Of a stretch of DNA of 64,000 nucleotides, positions 42,578 to 54,278 are shown in pieces (position 1 is the first letter of the stretch; the number at the start of each line of letters is the position of its first letter). Source of the DNA: Tuctoria greenei (taxonomy: Eukaryota; Streptophyta; Magnoliopsida; Poales; Poaceae); NCBI GenBank assembly GCA_036927565.1, contig JAYESD010000001.1, positions 6,758,001 through 6,822,000 on the forward strand, in the 5' to 3' direction. Below the pieces are notes generated by a model that worked only from the letters and a program-made list of their open reading frames with translations, was not told where the DNA came from and ran no database searches. Both the position numbers and the translations under genes were made by a program.

Positions 42578-43714
42578 CATCAAAGGCCAGCCGGATTGTT
42601 GCAACCGTTGAAGATTCCGGAATGGAAGTGGGAAGAAATTGGAATGGACTTCATAGTTGGGTTACCACGTAATCAGTCCGGGTATGACTCAATTTGGGTA
42701 ATTGTGGATCGCTTAACCAAGTCAGCTCATTTTGTCCCTGTGAAGACCAAATGTACAGCTGCACAATTGGCCGAGATATACATGGAGCATATTGTGTGTC
42801 GACACGGAGTCCCTAAGAAGATAGTCTCGGATAGAGGTTCTCAATTTACCTCCAGATTTTGGCAAAAATTGCGTGAAGCTTTGGGAACGAGGTTGAACTT
42901 TAGTTCAGCATATCATCCTCAAACGGATGGACAAACCGAGAGGACCAATCAGATTTTGGAAGACATGTTAAGAGCTTGTGCTTTGAAGCATGGGAAAAGT
43001 TGGGACAAAAGCTTGCCATACGCGGAATTTTCATACAACAATAGTTACCAAGCAAGTTTGAAGATGTCACCATATGAAGCACTTTATGGGAGGAAGTGTA
43101 GGACACCTTTATTCTGGAATGAGGCAGGAGAAACTCAAGTATTTGGTCCGAATGTGTTGCAAGAAGCCGAAAAGCAAGTCCAAATAATTCGTGAAAACTT
43201 GAGGGCTGCCCAATCAAGACAAAAAGGCTATGCGGATAATAGGAGAAGGGAATTAGCCTTTTAAGTGGGAGATTTTGTTTACCTCAAGGTGTCACCAATG
43301 AGGGGTCATAAGAGGTTTAACATAAGAGGCAAGCTCGCACCTCGCTATATTGGACCATTCAAGATTTTGGACAAAAGAGGAGAAGTAGCGTATAAGTTGG
43401 AGATGCCAGCTCATCTTTCAGACGTACATGATGTCTTTCATGTTTCCCAGCTCAAGAAGTGTTTGAGAGTACCGGAAGAACAAGTGCCAATGGAAGAATT
43501 GGAACTAGAGGAAGATTTGATGTATGCCGATCAACCCGTCAAAATCATGGAAACTAAGGAGAGGGTCACAAGGAACAAGGTCATTAGATGGTGTAAAGTT
43601 CAATGGAAGCACCACACCGAAAAAGAAGCGATGTGGGAATTGGAGGATGATCTCAAGAAGGAATTTCCCTATCTCTTCTCTTCCGCATCGAATCTCGAGG
43701 GCGAGATTCATTTT

Positions 43715-43728
43715 AAGGGGGGTAGGTT
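43715..43728 (+). other. Polypurine tract of Tekay-2
   Basis: AAGGGGGGTAGGTT directly before the 3' LTR TG. Confidence 0.85.
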
Positions 43729-46593
43729 TGTAACACCCTAATTTTCATGCATCATGCCCTACATGCACTCATATACATGTTTAACATTAGCCCAAAACAA
43801 GAGGAACGAGTTTAAAATTGATTCGAAGCATTTAAAATTGATTTGGAACAAAACCGCACTTAAAACGCAGGAAAGTGCGGACTAGTCCGATTCTAGTGAG
43901 GACTAGTCCGATTTCTCTCTGACTAAAAACGGACTTGTCCGTTTTTGCTGCGGACTAGTCCGATTTTTCCCCTGGAAACTTTCGAACTTGTCCGATTTTG
44001 TGCGGACTAGTCTGATATTCCATGAATCTTGAAAATTTGCTAAGTCACTGGACTTTTCCGGACTAGTCTGGTGTTCCAGCGGACCTGTCTGTTTTTCCTC
44101 TCTGTTCAAAGTCGGACTTGTCCGATGTTTGGCCATACTTGTCCGATTTTCTCTCTGGACGACTTCGGACTAGTCCGGTCCTGTCCGGACTTGTCCGATA
44201 TTTCGCGACTCTGAGTTGATCTTTCGTTTTACGACTTGTTTCTTGGGTTTCATATTAAGTGGGCCTAGGGACGTCGTGCCTAACTCTTTTAGAGCCCATG
44301 TGGGACTCTAAACCGGCCTCTACTCATCCCAAAACTCGAAATCCATCTAACCCTAGCCTCCACCTCTATATAAACAGCCCCACCCCTTGGATTGACATCT
44401 ATTTTCCACTTTTCCACCCACCCAAACCCTAGTTCGTGGAGAGCCACCATCAAGGAGGGAGGAGAAGATCCCAAGCAAGAGGAAGAAGAGGAGGAAACGA
44501 AGGAGGATCAAGATCTCCACCAAGTTTCGTCCTTCACCACCAATTCATCTTCAAGTTCATCACCAACCCTAGATCATCAAGATCCAAGTGCTACCTCCAA
44601 GTTTCTTGATTCATTGGAGTTCTAAACACCTGGTATACCTTATATTCTCTCTTCCTTACATGAATTCAACCCCTAATCTCCAAATTCACGTCGATCTAGA
44701 AAACCCTAATCTGCTGATCTCGTCAAGTGCGGACTTGTCCGGTCCCTAGCGGACTAGTCCGATCTTCCTAGTTAAATTGTGTTGAATTGACTCTAAAATT
44801 TGATCTAATCAACTCCAAACCTGTATAAACTTGTTAAAAAGCTATTAGAACTAATTAGTGATCATTAAAAGCAATCAAGAGTAACAAATTCTACCTTGCA
44901 TTTGCATTAATCATGCATGTCATGTCATATTGAGTAATATTGGTGCACTCTTTGATTGTGTTTCTTGTCTTGTATGTTTATTATGTGGATTAGACGGATT
45001 TGCGCTAGAAAGTGCCGCTGAGGATCTCCAGCATCAAGAGTTTGAAGGCTTTGATCCTGATCAACAGCAAGAGCAAGGCAAGTGTCCTTGAAGCATATTG
45101 ATCCTGTTTTAAAATAAATGTTTTGTTTGCAAACTGCATGCTTGTGTCAATTTGATGGAATCCTATGGTAGGAAGTTTACTAGATTTGTTTAACCACCCT
45201 TGTCACCTGGAATATATGGTAGAGAGTCGGGAAGGGCTTCTTACTTTTTGCTTCGCTTAATCAACTGGGATGGAAAACAACTATACCAATCAATTTAAAT
45301 ATGCATGGATGAGATTATGGATAACATGAACTGGTTAATACAATATTGTAATTGGTGATCTAAGCAAGTCTGGTATGTGGATGGGTTGGATGTTATGGTG
45401 GTTTGCTTGCTTTAGATCTAAGGATCGGTTCATGCGAGAATAAGCCAGGACTACAGTGCCACCACGAGGCCAAGTATGGGTGCGGCGTAGCTGATTAATT
45501 AGGGATTTGCTAGTACTGTTTGGACCATTGTGGATGCTCGGGGAAGGGGTAGTCGGATTGGGTTTGTTGATGATTGGTGGGACTACCCTAGGATCCGAAT
45601 GGCTCAAGAGGGGGCCCTTGGTTGAAGATGTGCTCTGCGGGAGACATCGCCACCGGTGAAATCTCAGTGGGGTCTAAATAGGCTAGTAGTCCCTTTGTAA
45701 AGGCTATTTTGTGATCTCTTGGCCACACACCAACGGAAGTGTGTATTATGACCGACGGGTCATGGGCATAAGGGAGATTCTTAGTCACTGAAGGGTGATG
45801 AAATCACGAACACGTGGGTAAAGAGGTACAAACTCTGTAGAGTGTTAAATAAAACTATCATGATAGCCGTGCTCCCGGTTATGAGCACCTGGACAACTTC
45901 CATGATTAGAGGGAATTGGTATTGGGATGATTTTGTGATGGTTATGGTTCGGTATTATGGTAATGGTTATGGATTAATTTCTGGTATTGAATATGGTTAT
46001 TGGCAAATGGTGAAATCTGAAATTATTGATGAGGATGGTGAATTATGGACTGGTATTATGATATTATGTATGATTATGATGGGTTTGATTCATATAATTA
46101 TAATATATTGCTTTTCAAATGTTTTTATGTACTTTTCAGCACTTTGCCATTATTATTGTCGTCATTTGAATCAGCCACATGTCATATTTTCCACACTTGC
46201 TGAGTACGATATGTATTCACTCTTGCAATCCCCCCCCCCCAACAGTTGCAGGTCAATATTGGGAGTTTAATGCGGAGTTCTAGGCCGTGTCTACCGTCAG
46301 CTTTGCCTGTGGTGTTGATTGGAGCTGCGCATATATACCCTATTGCTTATGCTGCATTGTTGCTTAGTTTGCTTAATTAGTTTATTTCCGTTGCATTAGT
46401 TGAACTTGTTGTTAATATTCATTAGAGCTTGTATTCGAGGATAATCTGGTTTGTGTAATAAAATTAGGTTAATTAATCTTGTTCTGTGGTAAATTTCTGT
46501 ATATCGTTCGTGATTGCACTCGTGTATGTGTGATGAACATCCTGGGCACACATATGCGTTAGCTTGGTTCATTTTTCGGAACCGGGCGTCACA
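43729..46593 (+). repeat. 3' LTR of Tekay-2 (2,865 bp)
   Basis: Same termini and internal landmarks as the 5' LTR, including the palindrome array, TATA (44367), leader ORF and AATAAA (46457-46462). A poly-C run near 46,230 differs in length between copies, as expected for a homopolymer. Confidence 0.95.
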
Positions 46594-47783
46594 GCGACCA
46601 GGACCGTGCTGACAACCTCTGTAGTTGCAGAAATATAAAGCAGTAGAGGCTCACCAGGGTTCAGAGCTACCAAGATTGATAGTGTGGTGAGGAGCTGCTT
46701 CAGCTCTTGAAATGCCTTTTCTGCTTCTTCGGACCAATGAAATGGCTCGGACTTCCTCAACAGCTTGAAGAAGGGAAGAGCCCGCTCCGCCAATCTCGAG
46801 ATGAACCGGCTGAGCGTAGCTAGACATCCAATTAATTTCTGGACGTCCTTGATGCGGGCTGGGGGCCGCATATCTTCAATAGTTTTGATCTTCGCCGGGT
46901 TTGCCTCAATTCCTCGGTGGGTCACCAAGAAACCAAGGAGCTTCCCAGAGCTAACCCCGAAGATGCACTTGTGTGGGTTCAGCTTGGTGTGCATGATGCG
47001 CAGCTTGTCGAAGATGGCTTGCAAGTTGTAAAGGAGTGACTCATTGTTCTTGACCTTCACGACGATGTCGTCGACATACACCTCCACCAAGTCCCTAATG
47101 AGTTCACCAAAAGTTTTGTGCATAGCTTGCACAAAGGTTGAAGCAACATTTTTGAGACCAAAGGGCATGACAGTATAACAGTACAACTCATCTACTGTAA
47201 TGAAGGCAATATGCTCTTCATCTTCCCTAGACATTTGGATTTGATGATATTCGGAGTATGCATCTAGGAAACACAATAGCTCACACACAGAGGTGGAGTC
47301 TACTATCTGATCTATTCTAGGTAGTGGAAATGGATCTTTTGGACATGCCTTATTTAGTGTGGTGTAGTCGATACACATCTGAAGCTTCCCGCCGGTCTTG
47401 GGTACGACGACTGGGTTTGCCAACCATTTTGGATGATGAACCTCCCAGACGAAACCAGCTTCGAGCAGCTTCTTAATCTCCTGTCAGATGAAGTTTTGCC
47501 ACTCGACTGATTACTTCTGGGGCTTCTGGTGTATTGGTCATGCGTCGGGATAAATATTCATATTGTGCTCAATCACCTCCCTAGGGATCCGAGGCATTTG
47601 TGACGGTTGCTAGGCAAACACGTCAACATTCGCCCGGAGGAAAGTGATGAGCACGAGTTCCTATTTATTGTTCAGACCTCTCGATATACGAGTGGTTTGA
47701 ACAGCATTAGAACCAATTTGGACGACTTTGACGGGTATGTCCTTGTTGTTGCTTGGCTGCACACGTGGTGCAGAGGTTTAGAC
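46594..47783 (-). pseudogene. Tat-B reverse transcriptase, interrupted
   Basis: Good RT from 47423 (NPVVVPKTGGKLQMCIDYTTLN) through LDAYSEYHQIQM, MPFGLKN and YVDDIVVKVK near 47,060 to ERALPFFKLLRKS and the start of RNase H (PLLLYISATTEVV), where Tekay-2 is inserted. The RT active site YVDD is intact here, unlike Tat-A (YNDD) and Tat-C (YVDV). Upstream (47,424-47,783) the homologous EHNLKIYPD/VEWQNFI-type sequence is present but with stops and frame changes. Confidence 0.83.
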
Positions 47784-50076
47784 TTAGTGACGAGTGCTCG
47801 GAGGTTGAGCAGCTTGCTCTTTGTCGGATGCCTCCTCCTGCGCTGTTGCAAGCGCATGAAGTTCTTCCAGCGCGGTGACTCCTGCAGTACGGTCCCCTCG
47901 GATGCGGAGAATGACCGAAGGTGTCGCCATCTTCAACACCAAATCGCCGTAGTGGGATGCAGCCATGAACCTATATAGGGCAGGTCTGCCTAGGATGGCG
48001 TTGAAGGGTAAGCTGATATGCGCAACTTCAAAGACCAGCTTCTCGGTCCTGTATTTCTCCCGAGTTCCGAAGGTCATCGAGATTGTGATGGATCCGAGAG
48101 GGCTAATGGCTCCCGGACCTACCCCAGAGAAAGGTCATGAGGGATGAAGGTCTGAGGGTCGGAGCTGGAGCTTGACGAAGGCTTCATAGCTCAGGAAGTT
48201 CAGCCCCACACCTCCGTCCACCAAAATATGGTAGAGTTGGACATTGTTGATGGTAGGAGACACCATCAATGGCAATTGTCCAGCTGCGATCATGTTTTGG
48301 GGGCAGTTCGTAGCATCGAAGGTGATGGAAGTGTCCATCCATTTCCGATGAGGTTCCGCCCTGGCGGTAGGAGCTGCAGCGGCCATGTCCCACCGCATTG
48401 TCTTGAGGACGCGGTGAGAAGTGATGTCCCAGGAACCACCATAGATGGTGTTCAGGGTCTTCCGACGCTCGTTGTCAAAGATGTCAGAATCGTCATCAAC
48501 CGTGTTGTACACAGCCTTCAGGACCTTCTTGGGATCCTGAAAGCCTAGCTCTGTGTCAGCAGGAGCTTCGTTGACTTTTTGTTTTCCTTCTCGTTGGCGG
48601 AAAGGAGCTTCCTCTCGGCGCTTGTTGTAGCGCTCGACAAGGTTCTGGACCTCCTGGCAATCCTCCAGACTGTGCTTGTATGTCTTGTGTATCGGACACC
48701 ACATTTTGGAGTTTTCGCCGTCTTGTGACGAAGGTCAAGGTCGTTTTTTGGGGCACGGCCCCCGGCCACCCGGAGCTGTAGCAGTCGCAGCAGAAGGTGC
48801 ACTGGCCGAACGCTTTTTCTTACTGTTGGTCTTCTTCTTCTTATTTACACTACTGGAGGTAGTGGCCTCAGCCTTGGAGGACTTCTTGTTGGCGTCCAGA
48901 GCTGGTTTGGAGTGCATCTCACGGCCCTCCGCAGCTCTAGCACATTAGTCAGTCAGACTGAAGAGCTCCGTGACGATGGTGACTTCTTTTGTCGCCAGCT
49001 TCTCCAACATCTTCTTGTTCCGGAAGCCCTGTCTAAATGCGATAATAACTGAAGCATTCGAGATAGAAGAGATGGTATTGCATACTTGAGAGAATCATTG
49101 GATAAAGGATCGCAACGACTCTCCCAATTTTTGTTGAACAGCAAAAAGGTCTAGTTTAGTATCGGGTCGGGTGTAGGAGCTCCCGAAATTGGCGGTGAAC
49201 TGTTGGCATAGCTCCGCCCAAGTGTTGATGGAGTCAGGCGGGAGGCTCATGAATCAGGACCTGGTTGTCCCAGTCAAAGCCACTGGAAAATAATTGGCCA
49301 TCACAGCCTCATTGCCCCCCATCGCCAGGATAGCGGTGGAGTAAATTTGAAGAAATTCGGCGGGGTTGATAGTCCCATCAAATTTCTCCAGCAAATGAGG
49401 TCAAAACTTTTGCGGCCACCTGACCATGCGTAGATGCATAGCCAAGGCAGAACAGTCTCCTCCTACTCCCAAAGGAGCAGGGTTGTCCCGGGCTTCTCGC
49501 CTCTCAAGAGCACACTTGATGTGGACACGGTCGTCTCGCTGTCTGTAGAGGCGGTCGAGATCCGCCAGCAGTTCGTGCGTCGAAAGCCTCGACGCAATAT
49601 GGGTGTGACGTGTCCCGGAGGGCAGCGAAGTCACCTGTTGAGATACAGCACGTCTCCTGTGCTGTGAAGCTTGCGGACTAAGTCTTCCTGACAAGATCCG
49701 ACGTTGTGAAGGTGCCTGCCCTGAAGGAGCAGGACCCTGGTTGCTGATTCCATCGGCTGAGCTACAATCATATGTTCAACATCAGCCCTCTACTGCTCCA
49801 TCGCACCCTGAGGTGCTCCTGGAGGTGGTGAACGTTGTAGTAGAGTATGCGCAACAATTAGCGCGTGCTCAGGATTGTTATTCATCGATGCCGTGATCGA
49901 CGCGAGTACTCCATCCTGCTGTCCAGCATTGTTCGCCGGAACAGATGGTGGTGGTGGTGGTGGTGGTGTGACCCCCACCGCAACAACAGCGCCTGCTGGT
50001 TGCTGCATGTTGGAAGGATTCCTCCAGTAGGTTGCACAGCGTTGTTGTTGTTGGATGATCCTACGGTGGAGTTCAC
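47784..50076 (-). pseudogene. Tat-B gag and protease, broken
   Basis: ATG at 50076 (MNSTVGSSNNNN). A frameshift near 50,000 moves into the frame of NPSNMQQPAGAVVAV and PEHALIVAHTLLQR. The 49,694-49,401 block is rich in Arg and matches ELDRRYRQQDDRVHIE of Tat-C. The capsid part (49,400-48,950) has stops. Then come Lys/Ala-rich linkers, WCPIHKTYKHSLEDC (an unusual C-H-H-C knuckle-like motif) near 48,700, VNEAPADTELGFQDPKKV, and protease VDGGVGLNFLSYEAF near 48,200 (DGG in place of the usual D-T/S-G). The last block, MTFGTREKYRTEKL, is at 48,077-47,784. About seven breaks in all. Confidence 0.8.
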
Positions 50077-50096
50077 CTTCTTGTGATCTCAGTCTC

Positions 50097-50114
50097 CCCC
50101 TACCTGGTGCGCCA
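50097..50114 (-). other. Primer binding site of Tat-B
   Basis: TGGCGCACCAGGTAGGGG on the minus strand, two bases from the LTR end. Tat-C has TGGCGCGCCAGGTAGGGG at the same place. It is not the initiator-Met site; I do not assign the tRNA. Confidence 0.7.
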
Positions 50115-50116
50115 AA

Positions 50117-50937
50117 TATCGCAGCGTACAAACGACACTTCTTCTGATACTACTAAATTGTAGCTCGCGGAGGTTCTTTGATCGGTTTGGGCGCGCGGAG
50201 ATTCTAAACAAGATGATAAAACAGAAGATTTACGTGGTTCGGGCCACTTGAGCGTAATACCCTACTCAACAGGGTGTGTGTTTTTGTATTAGGTATTCAC
50301 TAGTGCTCTCGTGTGTCTGAGCTTAGTCGTCATGTACCGTGCGGCGCAACCTTCTTATAGTCCAAGGACTGACCGTTATATCACTTGCCTGACCCGACAT
50401 GTGGATCTGGCGTAGTTAACTGTCTAATACACGATCAACGAGTATTAAATGTGGTTAATAGGGTGATAACGCATCTTAATGATGGTGTTACCCCTATTAA
50501 CAGTCTACTGATCGTGTGTCATTAATCTAGCCTTAATGACACGTAATCTTGTAATTGTCGCTTTAACTGTCCCCTTGAAGATCCGAGCCGTTGGAGATCT
50601 CTCCATCTTCCGTTAAAGTCCTAACTCTGGAGGTTCGACACGTGGCAGCTCCGGAGCTTCCCATCGTGGGGAGGCTGGTCCGGAGCCACTATACATGTGG
50701 CAGGGCCGAAGGTTTCCTCTACTGGGGGTTAGGTCTGGTGTCACTAGACACGTGGCAGGGCCGGAACTTTCCTATGACGGGTGTTAGGTCCGGCCTTGTG
50801 ATACACGTGTCAGTGTTGGAACTACCCAAACGAGAGAGGCGGATCCAGTACTGTTTAACACGTATGGCCTTCAAAGATCTTCAACTTAAATATGTGAAAC
50901 TCTTAATTTTTCTTGCGATATTATGGAGTACCCGACA
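50117..50937 (-). repeat. 5' LTR of Tat-B (821 bp)
   Basis: Forward (minus) start TGTCGGGTACTCC at 50937; the end GCGATA at 50117 corresponds to CCGACA in Tat-C, a C-to-T change of the terminal CA. TATAAGAA on the minus strand is at 50352-50359. The shared blocks AGTAGGGTATTACGCTCA and GTGGCCCGAACCACGTAAAT support homology with the Tat-C LTR. U3 has repeated AAG(C/T)TCCGG and CACGTG-containing units. Confidence 0.8.
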
Positions 50938-51904
50938 CATATGATACTAGCCTATCAACGTTCCGGTCTGTCGAATGTTTTTTCACAGGCTATAGTAAGC
51001 TACGAAACAAATCAGATCATTTTGGGTGGATCAGTATGACGCTGCTCGGCGGCGGGCAGAGTCGATAGATCAGTTGATGCAGCAATTTTGTTAGTAGGTT
51101 TTAGGGGTGGGGGCTGGGGGCAGGCCGCAAGCCCAACCAACCCGAGCAAGTTGCGGAGCCCAAGGAGAAAGGCCGATTTTCGTGTCAACTTCTAAATGAT
51201 CGAGTAGCACGGCCCGATGGACGTAGTATCGTTTCCTATCCCATCCCATCGTTGTGAAGCCCTTTTAGCAGAGATGTTAAAAATAACAACTTATTTAAAA
51301 GCTGAAGAAAAATAGCTTATGTTTATATTATATTTTTACTTCATTCTAAAAAATAAATCATTACAGAAGTTTATTTTTATATAACTTTTACTTATTTATG
51401 TAAATAATTTGTTTCTGATGCTTATATTATGTTTTTAGTTAATTCTGAGAATTAGCTAAACTAATAAGTTGTTACAGAAGACTATTGTTTTAGCATAACT
51501 TCTGCTTATTTCATTGAGCAAGTTCTTTCAAACAAAGTCAAAGTCTAATTTTCAATTGGGAGAAAATAGGTATATTCGTTTAATGTTCATGACCCTTATG
51601 AATTAATCTAATTGATAGAACTTACAAAATTTATACTCTGATACATAAATAATTTTATAGTAAATACACAATATTACAAAAATAGGAAAATAACTAACAA
51701 TAAGCGCATAAATTTTGACGTAGTTCAAACGTCTGGCATGTTGAGTAAATTACCATAAATTCCATTCGATTAAAAAGCCGGTCAGCCAAGAAAGCGGATG
51801 CATATCAAACAACTCCACTGGTTTAGTGCGATAACTAAGGTTGATTCAAAAGTTGACCCTTCTATTCTAAAAACAGAAAGAAAAGATATGCAAGCCATCG
51901 ATCA
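50938..51904. other. Intergenic DNA upstream of the polygalacturonase gene
   Basis: No gene seen. 51,060-51,240 is moderately GC-rich; 51,290-51,720 is AT-rich with imperfect internal repeats of the AACTTNTACTTATTT type, perhaps an old MITE. It may contain promoter elements, but I can name none with confidence. Confidence 0.5.
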
Positions 51905-51907
51905 GTA

Positions 51908-52103
51908 ACACCCCGTTTAAGATGGTTTATAAAACAACTTCATAGAAATAAGTAGAAGTTATGCCTAACAATAAACTTTTATCAAAATATTAATTTAGCT
52001 ACTTCTCATAATGAACTAAAAGTGGAATATAAGTACAACATGCTTTCATCAAATTTTCAAACAAGCTGTTTTGTAACAAGCACAATCCCTACCAAATAGG
52101 CCC
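51908..52103. mobile_element. Possible MITE next to the gene start
   Basis: The right end reads as ACCAAATAGGCCC, whose complement GGGCCTATTTGGT is a Tourist/Harbinger- or hAT-like MITE terminus common in grasses. The left end CACCCCGTTTAAGATGG is only a weak match. The interior is AT-rich. No clear target duplication. It ends 26 bp before the polygalacturonase ATG. Confidence 0.4.
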
Positions 52104-52129
52104 TAGAACGCTCGCCTCCATTCGCGCTC

Positions 52130-54278
52130 ATGGTAAGTCTCACAAAACCTCAAAAGATCGAAATGCAACTAAGCAGAAAGTAGCGTGTAGGACAGACCAG
52201 CTTGATCCCTGCCGATGCTCACAAGCGCGAGACGTTGATGAATATCTGTGCAGGGTGCCGCCGGATTCATCATCTGCACCGGCATCCTTCTTATCATTGG
52301 CCTGGCGTGTGGTTCGGTGGTCGCCGATGACGGTCGCGTGTTCAATGTCGTGGGTTACGGAGCCAGAGGCGACGGCAGGACGGACGACACCAAGGTACTA
52401 CGTGTGCGCTGACGATGAAGGGGTTTTGTCTAACGCGTGCTCGTGTTTGGGGTAACGTGTTTCTGATTTCTCTGAAATAAAGGCGTTCGAGGCGGCGTGG
52501 GCCGCAGCATGCGGCGCCAATGTGCCGTCGGCGACCATCCAGGTGCCGGCGCAGAAGACCTTCCTCGTCGGCCCCGTCGCGTTCGACGGGCCATGCGCTT
52601 CTCGACAGATTACCGTGAAGGTGCATACGTACATCTCATCAGCTACTACATGTTGTCGAAAGGAAATGGTTGCCTGCAGTGTTGGTGTTACGATAATTAA
52701 CGGATGTTTACTTGGGTAATATATACATACAGGTCATGGGCAAGATTATGGCGCCGCCGTCGACGTCGAGCGCATGGAGCGGGGGGAGAAATGACTACTG
52801 GCTCGGGTTCTCTCACGTGGACAGGCTCACGGTGACCGGCGAGGGCATGCTCCACGGCAACGGAGAGAGTTGGTGGGTCAGGACTTGCAAACGTCTCGTG
52901 AGTCCACTGATAATACTCATTTCACATGCTTTCTATAAGATAATAGAAATAATGAAAGGCCTTGACTGATGATATACGTACCTAATTGTTCGTTCTCCCT
53001 TCTAGCCTTCTCATCCACGGGGTTGTCTCAAAGCTTCGCCGACGGTACGTACTACGTAACTTTGTTCGCATTAATTGTTCTACCTGCATGCTCTTTGTTG
53101 TACGATGAAACTTCGATTGCCATCTGAGAGAGATGTGTCACTATATGTATCTTACCATCAGTCGCTTAAACTGGTGAACTGCAACAACCTCGAGCTGAGC
53201 AACTTCCACAGCCAGAGCAGCCCGCAGATGCACGTCGTGGTCATCCAGAGCAGGTCCGTCAGGGTGCGCAACCTGACCGTCGTCGCCCCGGGGGACAGCC
53301 CGAACACGGACGGCATCCACGTCGGGCAGAGCGAGGACGTGTGGATCACCGACTCGAGGGTCTCCACCGGCGATGACTGCGTTTCCATCGTCTCCGGGAG
53401 CCGCTTCGTCACCGTCGACGGCCTCATGTGCGGCCCAGGTCACGGAGTGAGGTAACAACAGCTGCAACTTGCCGTAATATCCCGCGTGTGTTTCGGGCTT
53501 TTATCGTATTTATTTGTAATTATCTTTTTTATATTAGTTAACCTTCTGTTTGTTATATATAGTGTGGGGAGCCTGGGCAAGGATGGAGCAATGGCAATGG
53601 TAGAGCACGTCGACGTCAGAAACGTCCATTTCATCAACTCAAAGAACGGAGCCAGGATCAAGACGTGGGAGGTAAAGTAAACAAAATCTGTGTGGCAAAA
53701 ACAAATTTTGCCAAAACAAGAACAAAAAATGTGAGTGGGACTCAAATGTCTAACTTGATGGGCGGTGCTCTCTCTTGCGACAGGGTGGACAAGGGTACGC
53801 AAGGTCCATCTCCTTCACCAACATAGAATTCACCAACGTGGACAACCCCGTTATAATCAACCAGTTCTATGTCGACCTTCAAACCATGGTGCGTAATACG
53901 GTCTACCACACAACAGATATGAGATTGATTTAATCAATCAATCTACGAGAGAAACGATAGTATAGCAATAATGCTACTCACGATCGATGTGTATAATGCA
54001 TCTTCTCTGGCCTTTCACTTTTTCAGAGCGCAGTGACTATCAAGAACGTCACCTACACCAATCTCAAAGGGACATCTAGCCGGTCGACCGCCGTGACGCT
54101 TAAGTGCAGCAGGAGCGACAGCTGCACCGAGATCCATGTCCGGTCCATGAACATCACTGGACCAGGTGGCCGGCAAGCCGTTGCGGAGTGCCTGAACGTT
54201 CAGGGAGACACCTCCGGGTACATTTACCCCAAGATCCCGTGTCTCAAACAGTATGCAGAGCCACGTGTATTGCCGTGA
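52130..54278 (+). CDS. Polygalacturonase, GH28, nine exons
   Basis: Secreted pectin hydrolase acting on homogalacturonan in the cell wall. Inferred exons: 52130-52132, 52254-52394, 52483-52620, 52733-52897, 53006-53044, 53162-53451, 53563-53671, 53784-53888 and 54027-54278. All have GT-AG borders and together give 413 codons plus TGA with no stop, a normal length. The N-terminus is a signal peptide (GFIICTGILLIIGLACGSVVA), followed by VFNVVGYGARGDGRTDDTKAF. All four GH28 signatures are present: NTDG (near 53,300), GDDC (53,369-53,380), GHG (53,438-53,446, followed by VSVGSLG across the intron) and RIK (53,654-53,662). N-glycosylation sites are NLT, NVT and NIT. The ATG was chosen because it is the only in-frame one able to supply the signal peptide; it forms a three-base coding exon. 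Endo or exo action cannot be told. The only apparently intact host gene in the window. Confidence 0.87.

Larger units (their letters stand above)
39065..43741 (+). pseudogene. Tekay-2 gag-pol polyprotein with two stops and dead active sites
   Basis: Start taken at 39065 (MVRTHNQRGRN), where gag homology begins; the frame is open further upstream, but that part is LTR leader. Order: gag capsid (EDWLKSVEKKLAI, 39,360-39,700); zinc knuckle CYTCGEAGLFAHQC near 40,085 with its His replaced by Leu; protease FDSGASHSF at 40,327; RT at 40,830-41,520; TAA at 41525-41527 within GMAGY-RRFIKEF; RNase H (FDIYCDASRQGLG); integrase with a 34-residue duplication; TAA at 43262-43264; then chromodomain to 43741. 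RT is inactive: the first Asp is His (KIHLMSGY) and the FIDD active site reads FIGD. Both stops are in the same frame as the rest, so point mutations and not frameshifts broke it. It overlaps the polypurine tract at its end. Confidence 0.92.
35932..46593 (+). mobile_element. Tekay-2: complete Ty3/gypsy Tekay chromovirus (10,662 bp)
   Basis: Both LTRs, PBS, gag-pol and polypurine tract are present, flanked by a perfect 5-bp target duplication GCGAC (35927-35931 and 46594-46598). Eight mismatches were counted by hand in the first 180 or so bases of the two LTRs. That suggests an insertion in the range of one to two million years if the common grass LTR rate holds. Gag-pol is one frame with two stops plus lost catalytic residues, so the element is not autonomous. 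It sits in the RNase H region of Tat-B. Confidence 0.96.
46594..50937 (-). mobile_element. Tat-B: 5' LTR, gag, protease and RT
   Basis: Right-hand part of the minus-strand Tat-B, from its 5' LTR (50937-50117) through PBS, gag, protease and RT to the Tekay-2 insertion. Collinear with plus-strand Tat-C (58262-64000), which served as guide. Its outer flank at 50938 (CATATGATAC) is non-repetitive DNA. Confidence 0.87.

Noticed and set aside
49882..50076. Poly-histidine tract
   Set aside because: The +1 frame of a CCACCACC run; the true gag frame there encodes polyproline, as in Tat-C.
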